A stretch of 64,000 bases of DNA from WTKD01 sp965243525 (GTDB taxonomy: Bacteria > Spirochaetota > Spirochaetia > WTKD01). Numbering within the stretch: the stretch's first letter is position 1; each line of letters starts with the position of its first letter. Location of the stretch: the NCBI GenBank assembly GCA_965243525.1, contig OZ251568.1, positions 1,116,001 to 1,180,000 of the forward strand. The letters are read 5' to 3'. This document shows, one piece after another, positions 15,309 through 24,321 of the stretch. The notes below the pieces were generated by a model that saw nothing but the letters and a program-made list of their open reading frames with translations, did no database searches and was not told the origin of the DNA. A program made the translations under genes and the position numbers.

Positions 15309-17552
15309 TTATACCCCTAAATACTTATCAAAAAACAGTTTCAACTTTTCAAAAACGATTGCTTTTTTCTTGGCACGCGCATTATTTTCATCGAACATGG
15401 AAATAGGAGGTAGGATATCGGCAAATTCGATTCCTGTCGATCTTAACTCACCATCTTGGAAGGCATTAGCTATAAATTTCTCTGCCTTTTCTGGGTTAAG
15501 ATTTTCTTCCTTAATAATTTCTGCGAGCTCTTTGGCTCTGTTTTCATCGATAAAGCTGCGCCAATCCTTTTCAACATCGCTGTGGACATTGAGAGCGTTA
15601 ACAAATTGTTCAATCAATTTCCTCTTGCTTCGCAGTTCGATACTGGAATCCATTGTTTTATAAATATTCGTCAAGATCTCTGTATCTTTCATGTGCGATT
15701 CATGATGTTGGGCAACGAGTTGGAGAATGTAATCAATGTTGACAGTCACCTGTTTTACCAGCTCTATTTCAAACAAAATGTCATCGTTGATATTTTCTTT
15801 CTCAGCATTATTTCCCCTACGATGCTTGTCATAGAGATCTAGATAAACACTCTGGTAATCTTGAAAATCACGCACAGACAGAATTTCATTTCCTGCAAAT
15901 TCATCAAACGATGTCAAAATATTGCGAAGTCGTAAGATCGCCCCCCACAATTTGATGAAATCCCTTTCTGCCTGTTCACCCTCAATTGATATTATGGGCA
16001 GCGGAAAGCGGTTCTTAAGTTCCGTGATTAATGTAGCATACCCTCTCTGTGGTTCGCCATCTTTTTCCCAGCCATAGTAATAATCCTTATATGATTTTAG
16101 CAAAACGACGCTGTGGACGGTCTTTTTATTACCGAAGATGGCAAGTGCGTCGTCGGTTGCCTGTTCAAGATCGCGAAAACAGACGATATTCCCAAATGCC
16201 TTAACTCGATTTAAAATGCGGTTGGTTCTTGAAAAGGCCTGAATAAGCCCGTGGTGACGCAGGTTTTTGTCTACCCATAATGTATTCAGAGTCGTTGCAT
16301 CAAAGCCCGTCAGAAACATATTCACAACGATTAACAGATCGATTTCTCGGTCCTTCATCCGTTGAGACAAATCCCTGTAGTAATTTTCAAACTTGTCTGA
16401 ACTGGTATCATAGCGTGTTCCAAAACACTTGTTGTAATCATTTATGGCCTCGCCCAAAAATTTGCGAGACGACAGATCCAATCCACTGGTGTCAAAATCT
16501 TCATCTGGAAGGGTCCCATCATCACCCAGCTCTTCATTTGCGCAAAAACTAAAAATTGTTGCTATTTTCAATTTTGAACTGCGAGACTTAAATTCGGCAT
16601 AGTATTTTTTTGCAGCCTCAATGGAACTAACTGCAAGGATTGAGCTGAAGCCACGCAGGCGTGCCTCTTGTTTAATTTCTTTAACTCTTTTGGTAGGATC
16701 CCTCTCTTTATCCGCGGCAAGCTCAGAAATATTGGTGGTCTTTGTGAATGAATAAGAACCGTCATTGCGCTTTGTTTTCTGCTCAAAATGCTCAAGGATA
16801 TAATCTGTTATTCCTCTAATGCGCTCCGGTGAATTAGCCACCGCCGCGACATCAATTGCTCGGACTTTTTTGTCCTTCACCTCATCCTTCATTTTAAACG
16901 TATCGATGTAGTCGACCTTAAGCGGCAATACATTCTGATCATTGATGGCGTCAACAATGGTGTAGGTGTGGAGCCTCTTCCCAAAGGCGTGGTCGGTTGT
17001 CTTTGATTGGGAGTTACCACTGGAAGAAGCATTTATCGAAAAAATCGGTGTGCCGGTAAACCCAAAGATGTGGTATTTTTTGAAGGCCTTGGTGATTTCT
17101 GTGTGCATCTGACCAAACTGAGATCGGTGACATTCATCGAAGATCAAAACAATATGCTTATCAAAAACATCGTGTTTTTTATTCGGCGTAACAAATTTAG
17201 ATAGTTTCTGAATAGTGGTGACGATTATCTTAGCATTTGAATCGGCAAGCTGTGCAGCTAGAATCTTCGTGCTAACATTGGAATTGGCTGAACCCTTTTT
17301 AAACTTATCGTATTCCTTCATCGTTTGGTAGTCGAGGTCTTTGCGGTCAACCACGAACAAGACCTTTTCTATATCTTTCAATTCGCAAGCAAGCTGTGCG
17401 GTTTTAAAGCTAGTAAGTGTTTTGCCACTTCCAGTGGTGTGCCAAATATAACCACCAGCATCTGTTGTGCCGAGCTTCCTATGGTTAGTAGACATGACAA
17501 TTCGATGTATGATGCGCTCAGCAGCTACAATTTGATATGGGCGCATCACCAC
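15309..17552 (-). CDS. hsdR: Type I restriction enzyme HsdR, motor and C-terminal part
   Basis: 747 residues; DNA-translocating ATPase part of a type I restriction subunit. It begins exactly at the first motor domain (VMRPYQIVAAERII). Motifs: HTTGSGKTLT (Walker A, near residue 39), FDECHRSQFG (Walker B), FTGTPIF (motif III), and FLTGFDATTLNTLWVDKNL...QAFSRTNRI (motifs V-VI). The C-terminal helical part that joins HsdM follows. The start overlaps the end of the nuclease part by seven bases, in a different frame. A TGATG stop-start overlap is present, so coupled translation is possible. Confidence 0.9.
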   Translation of the reverse strand: MVMRPYQIVAAERIIHRIVMSTNHRKLGTTDAGGYIWHTTGSGKTLTSFKTAQLACELKDIEKVLFVVDRKDLDYQTMKEYDKFKKGSANSNVSTKILAAQLADSNAKIIVTTIQKLSKFVTPNKKHDVFDKHIVLIFDECHRSQFGQMHTEITKAFKKYHIFGFTGTPIFSINASSSGNSQSKTTDHAFGKRLHTYTIVDAINDQNVLPLKVDYIDTFKMKDEVKDKKVRAIDVAAVANSPERIRGITDYILEHFEQKTKRNDGSYSFTKTTNISELAADKERDPTKRVKEIKQEARLRGFSSILAVSSIEAAKKYYAEFKSRSSKLKIATIFSFCANEELGDDGTLPDEDFDTSGLDLSSRKFLGEAINDYNKCFGTRYDTSSDKFENYYRDLSQRMKDREIDLLIVVNMFLTGFDATTLNTLWVDKNLRHHGLIQAFSRTNRILNRVKAFGNIVCFRDLEQATDDALAIFGNKKTVHSVVLLKSYKDYYYGWEKDGEPQRGYATLITELKNRFPLPIISIEGEQAERDFIKLWGAILRLRNILTSFDEFAGNEILSVRDFQDYQSVYLDLYDKHRRGNNAEKENINDDILFEIELVKQVTVNIDYILQLVAQHHESHMKDTEILTNIYKTMDSSIELRSKRKLIEQFVNALNVHSDVEKDWRSFIDENRAKELAEIIKEENLNPEKAEKFIANAFQDGELRSTGIEFADILPPISMFDENNARAKKKAIVFEKLKLFFDKYLGV

Positions 17553-18397
17553 AAAAGTTTCTCAGAGGTGAACACGCAGTATTTCGTCAAAATCGACAAC
17601 AATGTGTGCTTGGAAAAGAACGTTTTGGTAAAATCTACAAGATCAGAAATGCGTTTATTCTGTGCATCTGTCCACCAAGAGGTGAATTCAAAACTGTTGC
17701 TAGTTCTCTTGCTAGATTTGCGTTCCTTTTGTTCTCTTACGTAAGCATCTCTGGTCGTGTTGGAATAGTATTTGGTGTGGGTGCCATTGGAAATAACAAA
17801 CAACTGCACATATTCAAACAACCCGCTGCCTGCCCAAAAACTCTCGTGTAGATATCGGTCAATTTGGTTAAAGGCCTCATGAATAGCCACGCCGCGACGT
17901 TTTAACTCTACGTGCACCATCGGCAGGCCGTTCACAAGGATTGTCACATCATAGCGGTTTTTGTGTGAGCCTTCAGCGTTGTATTGGTTGATGACCTGTA
18001 CGCTGTTGTTATGGATGTTTTTCTTATCCAGGATACGGACATTTTTGGTTGAGCCATCATCACGGCGCAGGTTATAGATATGATCTTCTTGAACCTTGTT
18101 TGTTTTTTCTTGTATTCCTTCGGTTTTATTGACGAGATAGCCATTCACTATCTGCTTCCATTCAGCCTCAGAAAACTCCATCTCGTTGAGTTTTGAAAGC
18201 TGGGTACGTACGTTTTTCAATAAATCATCATCTTGCGTGATAGCCAGATGTTCATAGCCGTTGGTTTCAAGGAGATGAATAAATTCAAGCTCTAATTGGT
18301 GTTCAGATTGATGCTGTGTGGCAGTCTTTTTTTCAGGGATGTATTCTGCAACAACGGTGCTGTTGGGAGTTTCTGCGATGATCTTATAGATTGACAT
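17546..18397 (-). CDS. hsdR: Type I restriction enzyme HsdR, N-terminal nuclease part
   Basis: 283 residues holding the nuclease domain; RYDVTILVNGLPMVHVELKR (near residues 149-168) carries the D...ExK catalytic pattern. The frame ends after FTSEKLLW, where an intact HsdR would read on into VMRPYQI; loss of one G (TTTTG-TGGTGATG) would explain the break. The ATG overlaps the hsdS stop codon (TAATG). Nuclease and motor are therefore separate polypeptides unless ribosomes shift frame. Confidence 0.88.
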   Translation of the reverse strand: MSIYKIIAETPNSTVVAEYIPEKKTATQHQSEHQLELEFIHLLETNGYEHLAITQDDDLLKNVRTQLSKLNEMEFSEAEWKQIVNGYLVNKTEGIQEKTNKVQEDHIYNLRRDDGSTKNVRILDKKNIHNNSVQVINQYNAEGSHKNRYDVTILVNGLPMVHVELKRRGVAIHEAFNQIDRYLHESFWAGSGLFEYVQLFVISNGTHTKYYSNTTRDAYVREQKERKSSKRTSNSFEFTSWWTDAQNKRISDLVDFTKTFFSKHTLLSILTKYCVFTSEKLLW

Positions 18398-19473
18398 TAT
18401 ACGGCCTCCTTAAAAGTGAGAAGCTTGTCGCGATAATGGGCATACTGCTGACGGCGCGCAGTGATTTCTGCAGGCAGTCCGCTGGAGAGGTCGTTAATCA
18501 AGGCGTCGAATTTGTCGAGAATGGCCACGATTTCTCTTTGAACTTCAAGAGGAGGAACGGGGATCTTTATTCTATTCAATATCTGTCTTGTTAAGCTTGG
18601 ACGTCCTGATCCAGTATCTAATGATAATAAATTAATCTTTTTCATAAAATAATAAAAAAATTTAGGTATGACTTTGGTAATGTCTATTTCAGTATAATAA
18701 ACCGTGTCTAAATTCCAAAATGGTGTATCAAGATAGAATATATTTGTAATAGTTCCTTTCCTAGGTATTAGAACGCTTGGTTTATTATATAAATACTCAT
18801 TGACATAAGTTACGAGTCCACCAGAACCATAAACGGGAATATCACCTTTACTAAGTTTTCTATAATCTTTACCGTGTTTTATAGTTGCAATTTTTTCCAA
18901 TTGTTTATATTCAATCTCATTCTCATCAAAATCTAGCAATGCATCGCGATAATGGGCATATTGCTGTTGACGTATTTCCAGCTCCTTTTCCAGCTCCGTG
19001 AATGTATCCAGAATTTTCACAATTTCTCGTTGTACCGCAAGGGGTGGGATGGGGATTTTAAAATTTGAGTATGTCGAAATCCATTGACGAGCATGGCTTG
19101 ATGGTTTGTAGCTAATGTTTTTCATTGCATGATATACATAGCGAAAATTTATTCCTTTTTTAGGGGTGAGCATTTTCATTGCGGAGCTTTTAACTTTGAA
19201 ACTGAAATCAACCCAATGAAAAGATGTAGTGAAATCATCAAAAATAATAACAGGCATATCTTTGCTTGCATTATAAATACCATCTGTTTCAGTCGTATAA
19301 CCAAGAATGAAACTACCACCCGCGGTTAAAACGGGAGTGTTATAAGTATCATTATACATCGTTGACTTTACTATAAATTTAGTGGGTTGAGTGTAATCTA
19401 ATAGATTTCTTAACTCATTGTTTTTTACCCCCTCCGAGCAATACTGACTGATCAGATCATCAATCCGACTCAT
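18397..19473 (-). CDS. hsdS: Type I restriction-modification specificity subunit HsdS
   Basis: 358 residues, two target-recognition domains each followed by a conserved helical region: IPIPPLAVQREIVKILDTF near residue 140 and IPVPPLEVQREIVAILDKF near residue 312, each ending in a QQYAHYRD repeat. HsdS sets the bipartite DNA sequence recognised by both methylation and restriction. The repeated central and C-terminal regions allow domain exchange by recombination. Coupled to hsdR by a TAATG overlap; 127 bases from hsdM. Confidence 0.93.
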   Translation of the reverse strand: MSRIDDLISQYCSEGVKNNELRNLLDYTQPTKFIVKSTMYNDTYNTPVLTAGGSFILGYTTETDGIYNASKDMPVIIFDDFTTSFHWVDFSFKVKSSAMKMLTPKKGINFRYVYHAMKNISYKPSSHARQWISTYSNFKIPIPPLAVQREIVKILDTFTELEKELEIRQQQYAHYRDALLDFDENEIEYKQLEKIATIKHGKDYRKLSKGDIPVYGSGGLVTYVNEYLYNKPSVLIPRKGTITNIFYLDTPFWNLDTVYYTEIDITKVIPKFFYYFMKKINLLSLDTGSGRPSLTRQILNRIKIPVPPLEVQREIVAILDKFDALINDLSSGLPAEITARRQQYAHYRDKLLTFKEAV

Positions 19474-19600
19474 GCACTGTTTCTCTTGTCATGTTGCATC
19501 GGGCGAGGCACTATCGCAGGGCCAGTCAAGTCGTCTGGGTTGCTTCTTTCAATGCGGAGTGGCAAAGCTGGGGACGAGCAGAATGAAAACCTATCATTCA

Positions 19601-21166
19601 TTATGATTTTCTCTCCAGATCTGCCACAATCGCATCGATCTGCGTGCGCAATTCGCTCTGGCGAGCAACGATCTTTTCAATGCGAGCGTTGAGTTCGGTG
19701 ATGTTGATTTCTTCGCGATCATCTTTGGGAGCGACATAGGTCCCAACGCTGATGTTGTAATCTTTTTCACGGATCTCTTTATTTGTGGCGAGATATGAGA
19801 AATGCTCTTGCATTTTGCGCTGGGTATAAGCAGATAAAATCTTTTCTATGTGTTCGTCGTCTAGCTTATTTTTTGCACGGCCACGGACAAATTCATTGCT
19901 TGCATCAATAAACAGAACCTTGTTATCAGGCTTGTTCTTTTTTAGCACCAAGATACAGGTGGCAATCGTGGTGCCGAAGAACAAATCACTTGGCAACTGA
20001 ATCACCGCATCAACATAGTTATCATCAACCAGGTATCTCCTGATTTTTCGCTCTGCACCCCCGCGATACATAGCTCCAGGGAATGAAACTATGGCTGCTG
20101 TTCCGCTCGTTGCTAGCCATGAAAGAGCATGCATCACAAATGCCAAATCTGCCCTTGATTTTGGCGCCAGCACGCCTGCGGGCGTAAAACGCTCATCGTT
20201 GATAAGCAGCGGGTTTGCATCACCGTCCCATCTAATGGAATATGGTGGATTGGAAACAATGGCCTCAAATGGCTCATCATCCCAATGTTGTGCGTCGATC
20301 AGCGTGTCGCCGTGTGCAATATCAAATTTTTCATAGTTAATGTCGTGCAAAAACATGTTGATGCGACAGAGATTATAGGTTGTGATGTTGATTTCCTGAC
20401 CAAAAAATCCTTTTCGAACCTTTTCTTTGCCCAGAACTTTGGCAAATTTCAACAGAAGTGAACCCGAACCGCAAGCCGGATCATACACTTTGTTGACCTC
20501 CCCTTTTCCAACAACGGCAATCCGTGCCAAAAGCTCAGATACTTCTTGCGGGGTGAAAAACTCGCCCCCGGATTTTCCCGCATTCGCGGCATACATGGTC
20601 ATCAAATATTCATAGGCATCGCCAAAAAGATCTATCGAATGGTCATCATAATTTCCAATGGGAAGATCCCCTATTGCTTGGAGAAGCTTCACCAGTATTT
20701 GATTCCGTTTCGTCACCGTTGCGCCAAGTTTGTTACTGTTTACATCAAGGTCGTCAAACAAGCCCTTCATATTTTTTTCACTGTCTGTGCCTTGAGCAGA
20801 AGCTTCAATGTTTTTGAAAACAGCCTCGAGTGTTTCATTCAGGTTTGGATCAGCGGCAGCCCGCTTGCAGACGTTTTCAAACAACTCGCTTGGGAGAATG
20901 AAAAAGCCCTTTTCTTCAGGTATCGATTTTTGGATAATTTCTGTTTTGTCGTCATTCAATGTTGCATAATCAAAATTGTGTTTATCGCTTTCTTTTTCTT
21001 TTCTGTTTATGTAAGCACTTAGATTTTCAGAGATAAAGCGATAAAAGAGCATTCCGAGAACATATTGCTTGAAATCCCAGCCATCAACGCTGCCGCGCAG
21101 GTCGTTTGCTATACGCCAAATAATTTTGTGAAGCTCTGCACGTTCTGTTTCTCGGGTGTTATTCAT
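19601..21166 (-). CDS. hsdM: Type I restriction-modification methyltransferase subunit HsdM
   Basis: 521 residues, typical length. N6-adenine methyltransferase of the HsdM2S complex. An N-terminal helical domain (LHKIIWRIANDLRGSVDGWD) is followed by the SAM-binding motif YDPACGSGSLLLKF near residue 238 and the catalytic NPPY in VSNPPYSIRWDGD near residue 305. The start at 21166 follows AAGGACGGAAG. The gene is preceded by the 218-bp repeat described at 21183-21400, which supplies its promoter region. First gene of hsdM-hsdS-hsdR. Confidence 0.95.
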   Translation of the reverse strand: MNNTRETERAELHKIIWRIANDLRGSVDGWDFKQYVLGMLFYRFISENLSAYINRKEKESDKHNFDYATLNDDKTEIIQKSIPEEKGFFILPSELFENVCKRAAADPNLNETLEAVFKNIEASAQGTDSEKNMKGLFDDLDVNSNKLGATVTKRNQILVKLLQAIGDLPIGNYDDHSIDLFGDAYEYLMTMYAANAGKSGGEFFTPQEVSELLARIAVVGKGEVNKVYDPACGSGSLLLKFAKVLGKEKVRKGFFGQEINITTYNLCRINMFLHDINYEKFDIAHGDTLIDAQHWDDEPFEAIVSNPPYSIRWDGDANPLLINDERFTPAGVLAPKSRADLAFVMHALSWLATSGTAAIVSFPGAMYRGGAERKIRRYLVDDNYVDAVIQLPSDLFFGTTIATCILVLKKNKPDNKVLFIDASNEFVRGRAKNKLDDEHIEKILSAYTQRKMQEHFSYLATNKEIREKDYNISVGTYVAPKDDREEINITELNARIEKIVARQSELRTQIDAIVADLERKS

Positions 21167-21182
21167 GACTTCCGTCCTTTCA

Positions 21183-21400
21183 TACGATTTCCCATATTGG
21201 ATATAGTTCAGAATATCATTAAAATTCGTTTATATAAATAGGTTATTTAAGTACTTAATCTCTTTATTATAAGAAGCTTGCAAACCAAGACGTATAATCA
21301 GCCTGTCGTGCAAGGGTCTAATTGTTCGCGGGCCGTGCTCTGTGAAGATAACGTGCGCATAAGATGCCTTCCTGGTCTTCAAGCTCTTCGATGAGTTCAG
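21183..21400 (-). repeat. 218-bp direct repeat, right copy (overlaps serA 3' end)
   Basis: Right copy of the pair with 15083-15300. It spans the last 83 bases of serA and the whole intergenic region up to hsdM. Together the copies bracket the hsd operon, as expected if this operon entered behind serA by recombination that duplicated, or brought along, a serA end. Confidence 0.93.
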
Positions 21401-22505
21401 CAGGAGCGGCGACATCGATATCGATGATATTGTATGCGACGTCGTTGTGATGCTTGTTTATCATGTCTTCTATGTTTAAATCATAGCGCGCGATGATTGC
21501 GGTGATGGTGCTCACCATCGAGGGGATGTTTTTATTGCCGATGGTCAGGCGATGTTGTCCCTGCCATTCCAGGCTGCATGGTGGAAAATTCACGCTATGG
21601 CGTACCGTTCCTTCAAGCAAAAACGCGGTGAGTGTTTCTGCTGCCATGAGGGCGGCGTTTTCTTCTGCTTCAGGGGTTGATGCCCCAAGATGGGGGATGG
21701 CGAGAACATGGGGCATGCCAAGCAGGTCATCCTCTGGAAAATCGGTCACATATCGAGCGATGCGTTTCTGTTCCAGGGCTTCGATGACTGCCTGGGTGTC
21801 GACGATGCCATCACGTGAAAAGTTCAATAAAACCAAGTTCTTTTTTGCATGCTTCAGCAATGATGCCCCTATGAAATGCCTTGTTTGTTCAAAAAATGGA
21901 ATGTGCACGCTGATATAATCAGATTGTGCGATGAGCGATTCAAGAGAGGTTTCGCGTCGCACAGTATTGGTGATATGCCATGCGGTGTCCACCGAGATAT
22001 AGGGGTCATAGCCCAATACGCGCATGCCCAAATCTGTTGCGGTATTTGCCACCAGGGATCCCACAGCTCCCAATCCAATGACTCCGAGAACCTTTCCGCG
22101 GATTTCTGGCCCGACAAAATGCTTTTTTTCTGCCTCGATTAGATCGGGAATTTCATCGCTCCGCCCAGCGAGTGATTGCGTCCAAAGCATCGATTCAAAA
22201 ATGTTACGAGATGAGAGCAATAATCCTGCAATAACCAATTCTTTTACGCTGTTGGCATTCGCACCGGGGGTGTTGAATACAACGATGCCACTTTGAGAAC
22301 ATTGTTCGATGGGGATGTTGTTTGTGCCAGCACCAGCACGAGCTATTGCCCTTAAGGCAGCAGGGAAGACGTGATTGTGCAATGAATAGCTTCGCAGAAT
22401 GATTCCGTCGTAGTGTTCGGCCTTATCCGATACGGTGATAGCTGCATCTCGCATATGCTTGATGCCGACCTTGTGTATATTGTTGTAGCTTCTTATTGTG
22501 TACAT
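21318..22505 (-). CDS. serA: D-3-phosphoglycerate dehydrogenase (short, ACT-domain form)
   Basis: 395 residues from the ATG at 22505 (MYTIRSYNNIHKVG); the open frame runs on to 22673 but the extra part overlaps aspS and looks non-coding. First step of serine synthesis, oxidising 3-phosphoglycerate with NAD. NAD-binding motif VIGLGAVGSLVAN near residue 142, catalytic Arg in NFSRDGIVD, Glu/His pair in the PHLGAST segment. The last 80 residues (NIPSMVSTITAIIARYDLNI...) form an ACT regulatory domain. Forty bases behind aspS, so probably co-transcribed. Its 3' end is the site of the duplicated segment of the defence island. Confidence 0.92.
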   Translation of the reverse strand: MYTIRSYNNIHKVGIKHMRDAAITVSDKAEHYDGIILRSYSLHNHVFPAALRAIARAGAGTNNIPIEQCSQSGIVVFNTPGANANSVKELVIAGLLLSSRNIFESMLWTQSLAGRSDEIPDLIEAEKKHFVGPEIRGKVLGVIGLGAVGSLVANTATDLGMRVLGYDPYISVDTAWHITNTVRRETSLESLIAQSDYISVHIPFFEQTRHFIGASLLKHAKKNLVLLNFSRDGIVDTQAVIEALEQKRIARYVTDFPEDDLLGMPHVLAIPHLGASTPEAEENAALMAAETLTAFLLEGTVRHSVNFPPCSLEWQGQHRLTIGNKNIPSMVSTITAIIARYDLNIEDMINKHHNDVAYNIIDIDVAAPAELIEELEDQEGILCARYLHRARPANN

Positions 22506-22545
22506 TGTTTCTCGCTGTCTTCCTGTTGGGGTCTTACCTGTTATT

Positions 22546-24318
22546 TTATGTATCTCTGGAATCTGAGGGAAGTGTTTGAATATACAATTCTTCCAATTGG
22601 TCATCGTGCACCACAGATGGAGCAAAATCAAGCGTAGATGCCATCTGGTTATTCTTTGGAAATGCAATAACATCGCGAATGCTCTTTTTTCCGGCGAGAA
22701 TCATGCAGAGCCGATCAAAGCCAATCGCAATGCCGCCATGTGGTGGTGGGGCAAATTCCAATGCTTGAAGAAAGAATCCAAAGCGTCGTTCAGCCTCAGC
22801 ATCGTCAATACCAATAATCGAAAAAATTTGTTTTTGCAGCTTGGTGTCGTGAATACGCAGGGATCCAGAGCCCAATTCATAGCCATTGCATACCAAATCA
22901 TAGAGATGCCCGCGCACTGCACCGGGGTCTGTTGCAAGCAAGTCTTGGTCTTCTGTTCGTGGTCGTGTGAATGGGTGATGTAAGGCAGTCCAAGCACCAG
23001 CATCGTCCTTTTCAAAGAGGGGAAAATCGGTCACCCACGCAAATGCAAAAGGTTCAAAATCAGCGGGATGTGCAGCGATGGTTTCTGCAAGCAGCGCACT
23101 TCTGATTGCTCCCAAGGCGGTGCATGCGATTTTCCAAGAATCTGCTGCAAACAACAAGAGGTCACCTTCAGCACAATGATGCTCCGCCGAAAGCTGTGCG
23201 AACACCGGTTCAAGAAATCGAGCGATGCCCCCTTCGCATCCCGATGCGCCGACCTTGGTCCAGGCAAGCCCTTTTGCGCCGTATTTTTTTGCGAGATCTT
23301 CAAGTTCGGTAATTTGCTTTCGGGACAGAGATGATCGTTGCGGCAATCGCAGCATCTTCACAACGCTGCCTTCGTATGAAAGCGCATTGGTAAACACCCC
23401 AAAATCGGTTTTCTTTGCAATCGATGAAATGTCTTGCAGGACAAGATCACCCCGGATATCCGCCTTGTCGCCGCCGTATCGGTTCATTATTTCGTGATAT
23501 GAAAAACGTGGAAACGGCGTTTTTATAGCGTGTTTGCCGCATGCGTGAAACAGCTCTTGTACCAAGGCCTCAATGATAGATTGCAGTTCGGCCTCATCGT
23601 GCAAAAAGCTCATTTCAAGATCAATCTGCGTATGTTCAGGCTGACGGTCTCCGCGAATATCTTCATCGCGATAGCATCGGGCAAATTGCATATATCGGTG
23701 AACGCCACCAACCATAAGCATCTGCTTATAGAGTTGCGGACTCTGCGCCAATGCATAAAAGGATTCAGGATGCAGGCGACTAGGCACGAGAAAATCACGT
23801 GCGCCTTCAGGGGTTGAACGAATCATCGTTGGAGTTTCGACCTCGGTGAACTCGTTTTCATGCAAAAATGTTCTGCAGACAAATGAAGCCTTACTCCGCA
23901 ACTGCAATGCCGCTTGCATGTCTTGCGATCTGATGTCGAGATATCGATACTGCATACGCATCTCTTCGCGAGCATCCTCATGAATATGATAAGGCAGTGG
24001 AGGAGATTTTGAGAGGATCTGCAAATCCTTGGCAAGAATTTCTATGTCTCCATGGGAGATTTCAGTGTTCACCATTGTATCGGGACGCTTGCACACCAAT
24101 CCGGTAATAGCCACACAGTATTCAAGATGCAATGCAAGAGCAGCTGAATTTGTTTCAGCGGGGCTATCTTCATCGACAACGATTTGAACGATGCCGGTGT
24201 GGTCGCGTAGGTTGAAAAATATAACCGATCCGTGATTGCGGTATTGATGTATCCATCCTTCTAAGGTGTATGTCTCCCCAACATCTTGTGCAGAGAGAGA
24301 TGCTATGAGCCTGCGCAT
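22546..24318 (-). CDS. aspS: Aspartyl-tRNA synthetase, bacterial type
   Basis: 590 residues, normal for bacterial AspRS with an inserted GAD domain. OB-fold anticodon-binding domain at residues 1-110 (LEGWIHQYRNHGSVIFFNLRD), class II motif 2 around FARCYRDEDIRGDRQPEHTQ near residue 215, GAD domain around 290-400, motif 3 in GGIAIGFDRLCMIL near the C-terminus. Charges tRNA-Asp with aspartate. A second, archaeal-type AspRS lies at 30.2 kb; the bacterial form is expected to be the one specific for tRNA-Asp. Confidence 0.96.
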   Translation of the reverse strand: MRRLIASLSAQDVGETYTLEGWIHQYRNHGSVIFFNLRDHTGIVQIVVDEDSPAETNSAALALHLEYCVAITGLVCKRPDTMVNTEISHGDIEILAKDLQILSKSPPLPYHIHEDAREEMRMQYRYLDIRSQDMQAALQLRSKASFVCRTFLHENEFTEVETPTMIRSTPEGARDFLVPSRLHPESFYALAQSPQLYKQMLMVGGVHRYMQFARCYRDEDIRGDRQPEHTQIDLEMSFLHDEAELQSIIEALVQELFHACGKHAIKTPFPRFSYHEIMNRYGGDKADIRGDLVLQDISSIAKKTDFGVFTNALSYEGSVVKMLRLPQRSSLSRKQITELEDLAKKYGAKGLAWTKVGASGCEGGIARFLEPVFAQLSAEHHCAEGDLLLFAADSWKIACTALGAIRSALLAETIAAHPADFEPFAFAWVTDFPLFEKDDAGAWTALHHPFTRPRTEDQDLLATDPGAVRGHLYDLVCNGYELGSGSLRIHDTKLQKQIFSIIGIDDAEAERRFGFFLQALEFAPPPHGGIAIGFDRLCMILAGKKSIRDVIAFPKNNQMASTLDFAPSVVHDDQLEELYIQTLPSDSRDT

Positions 24319-24321
24319 AGA

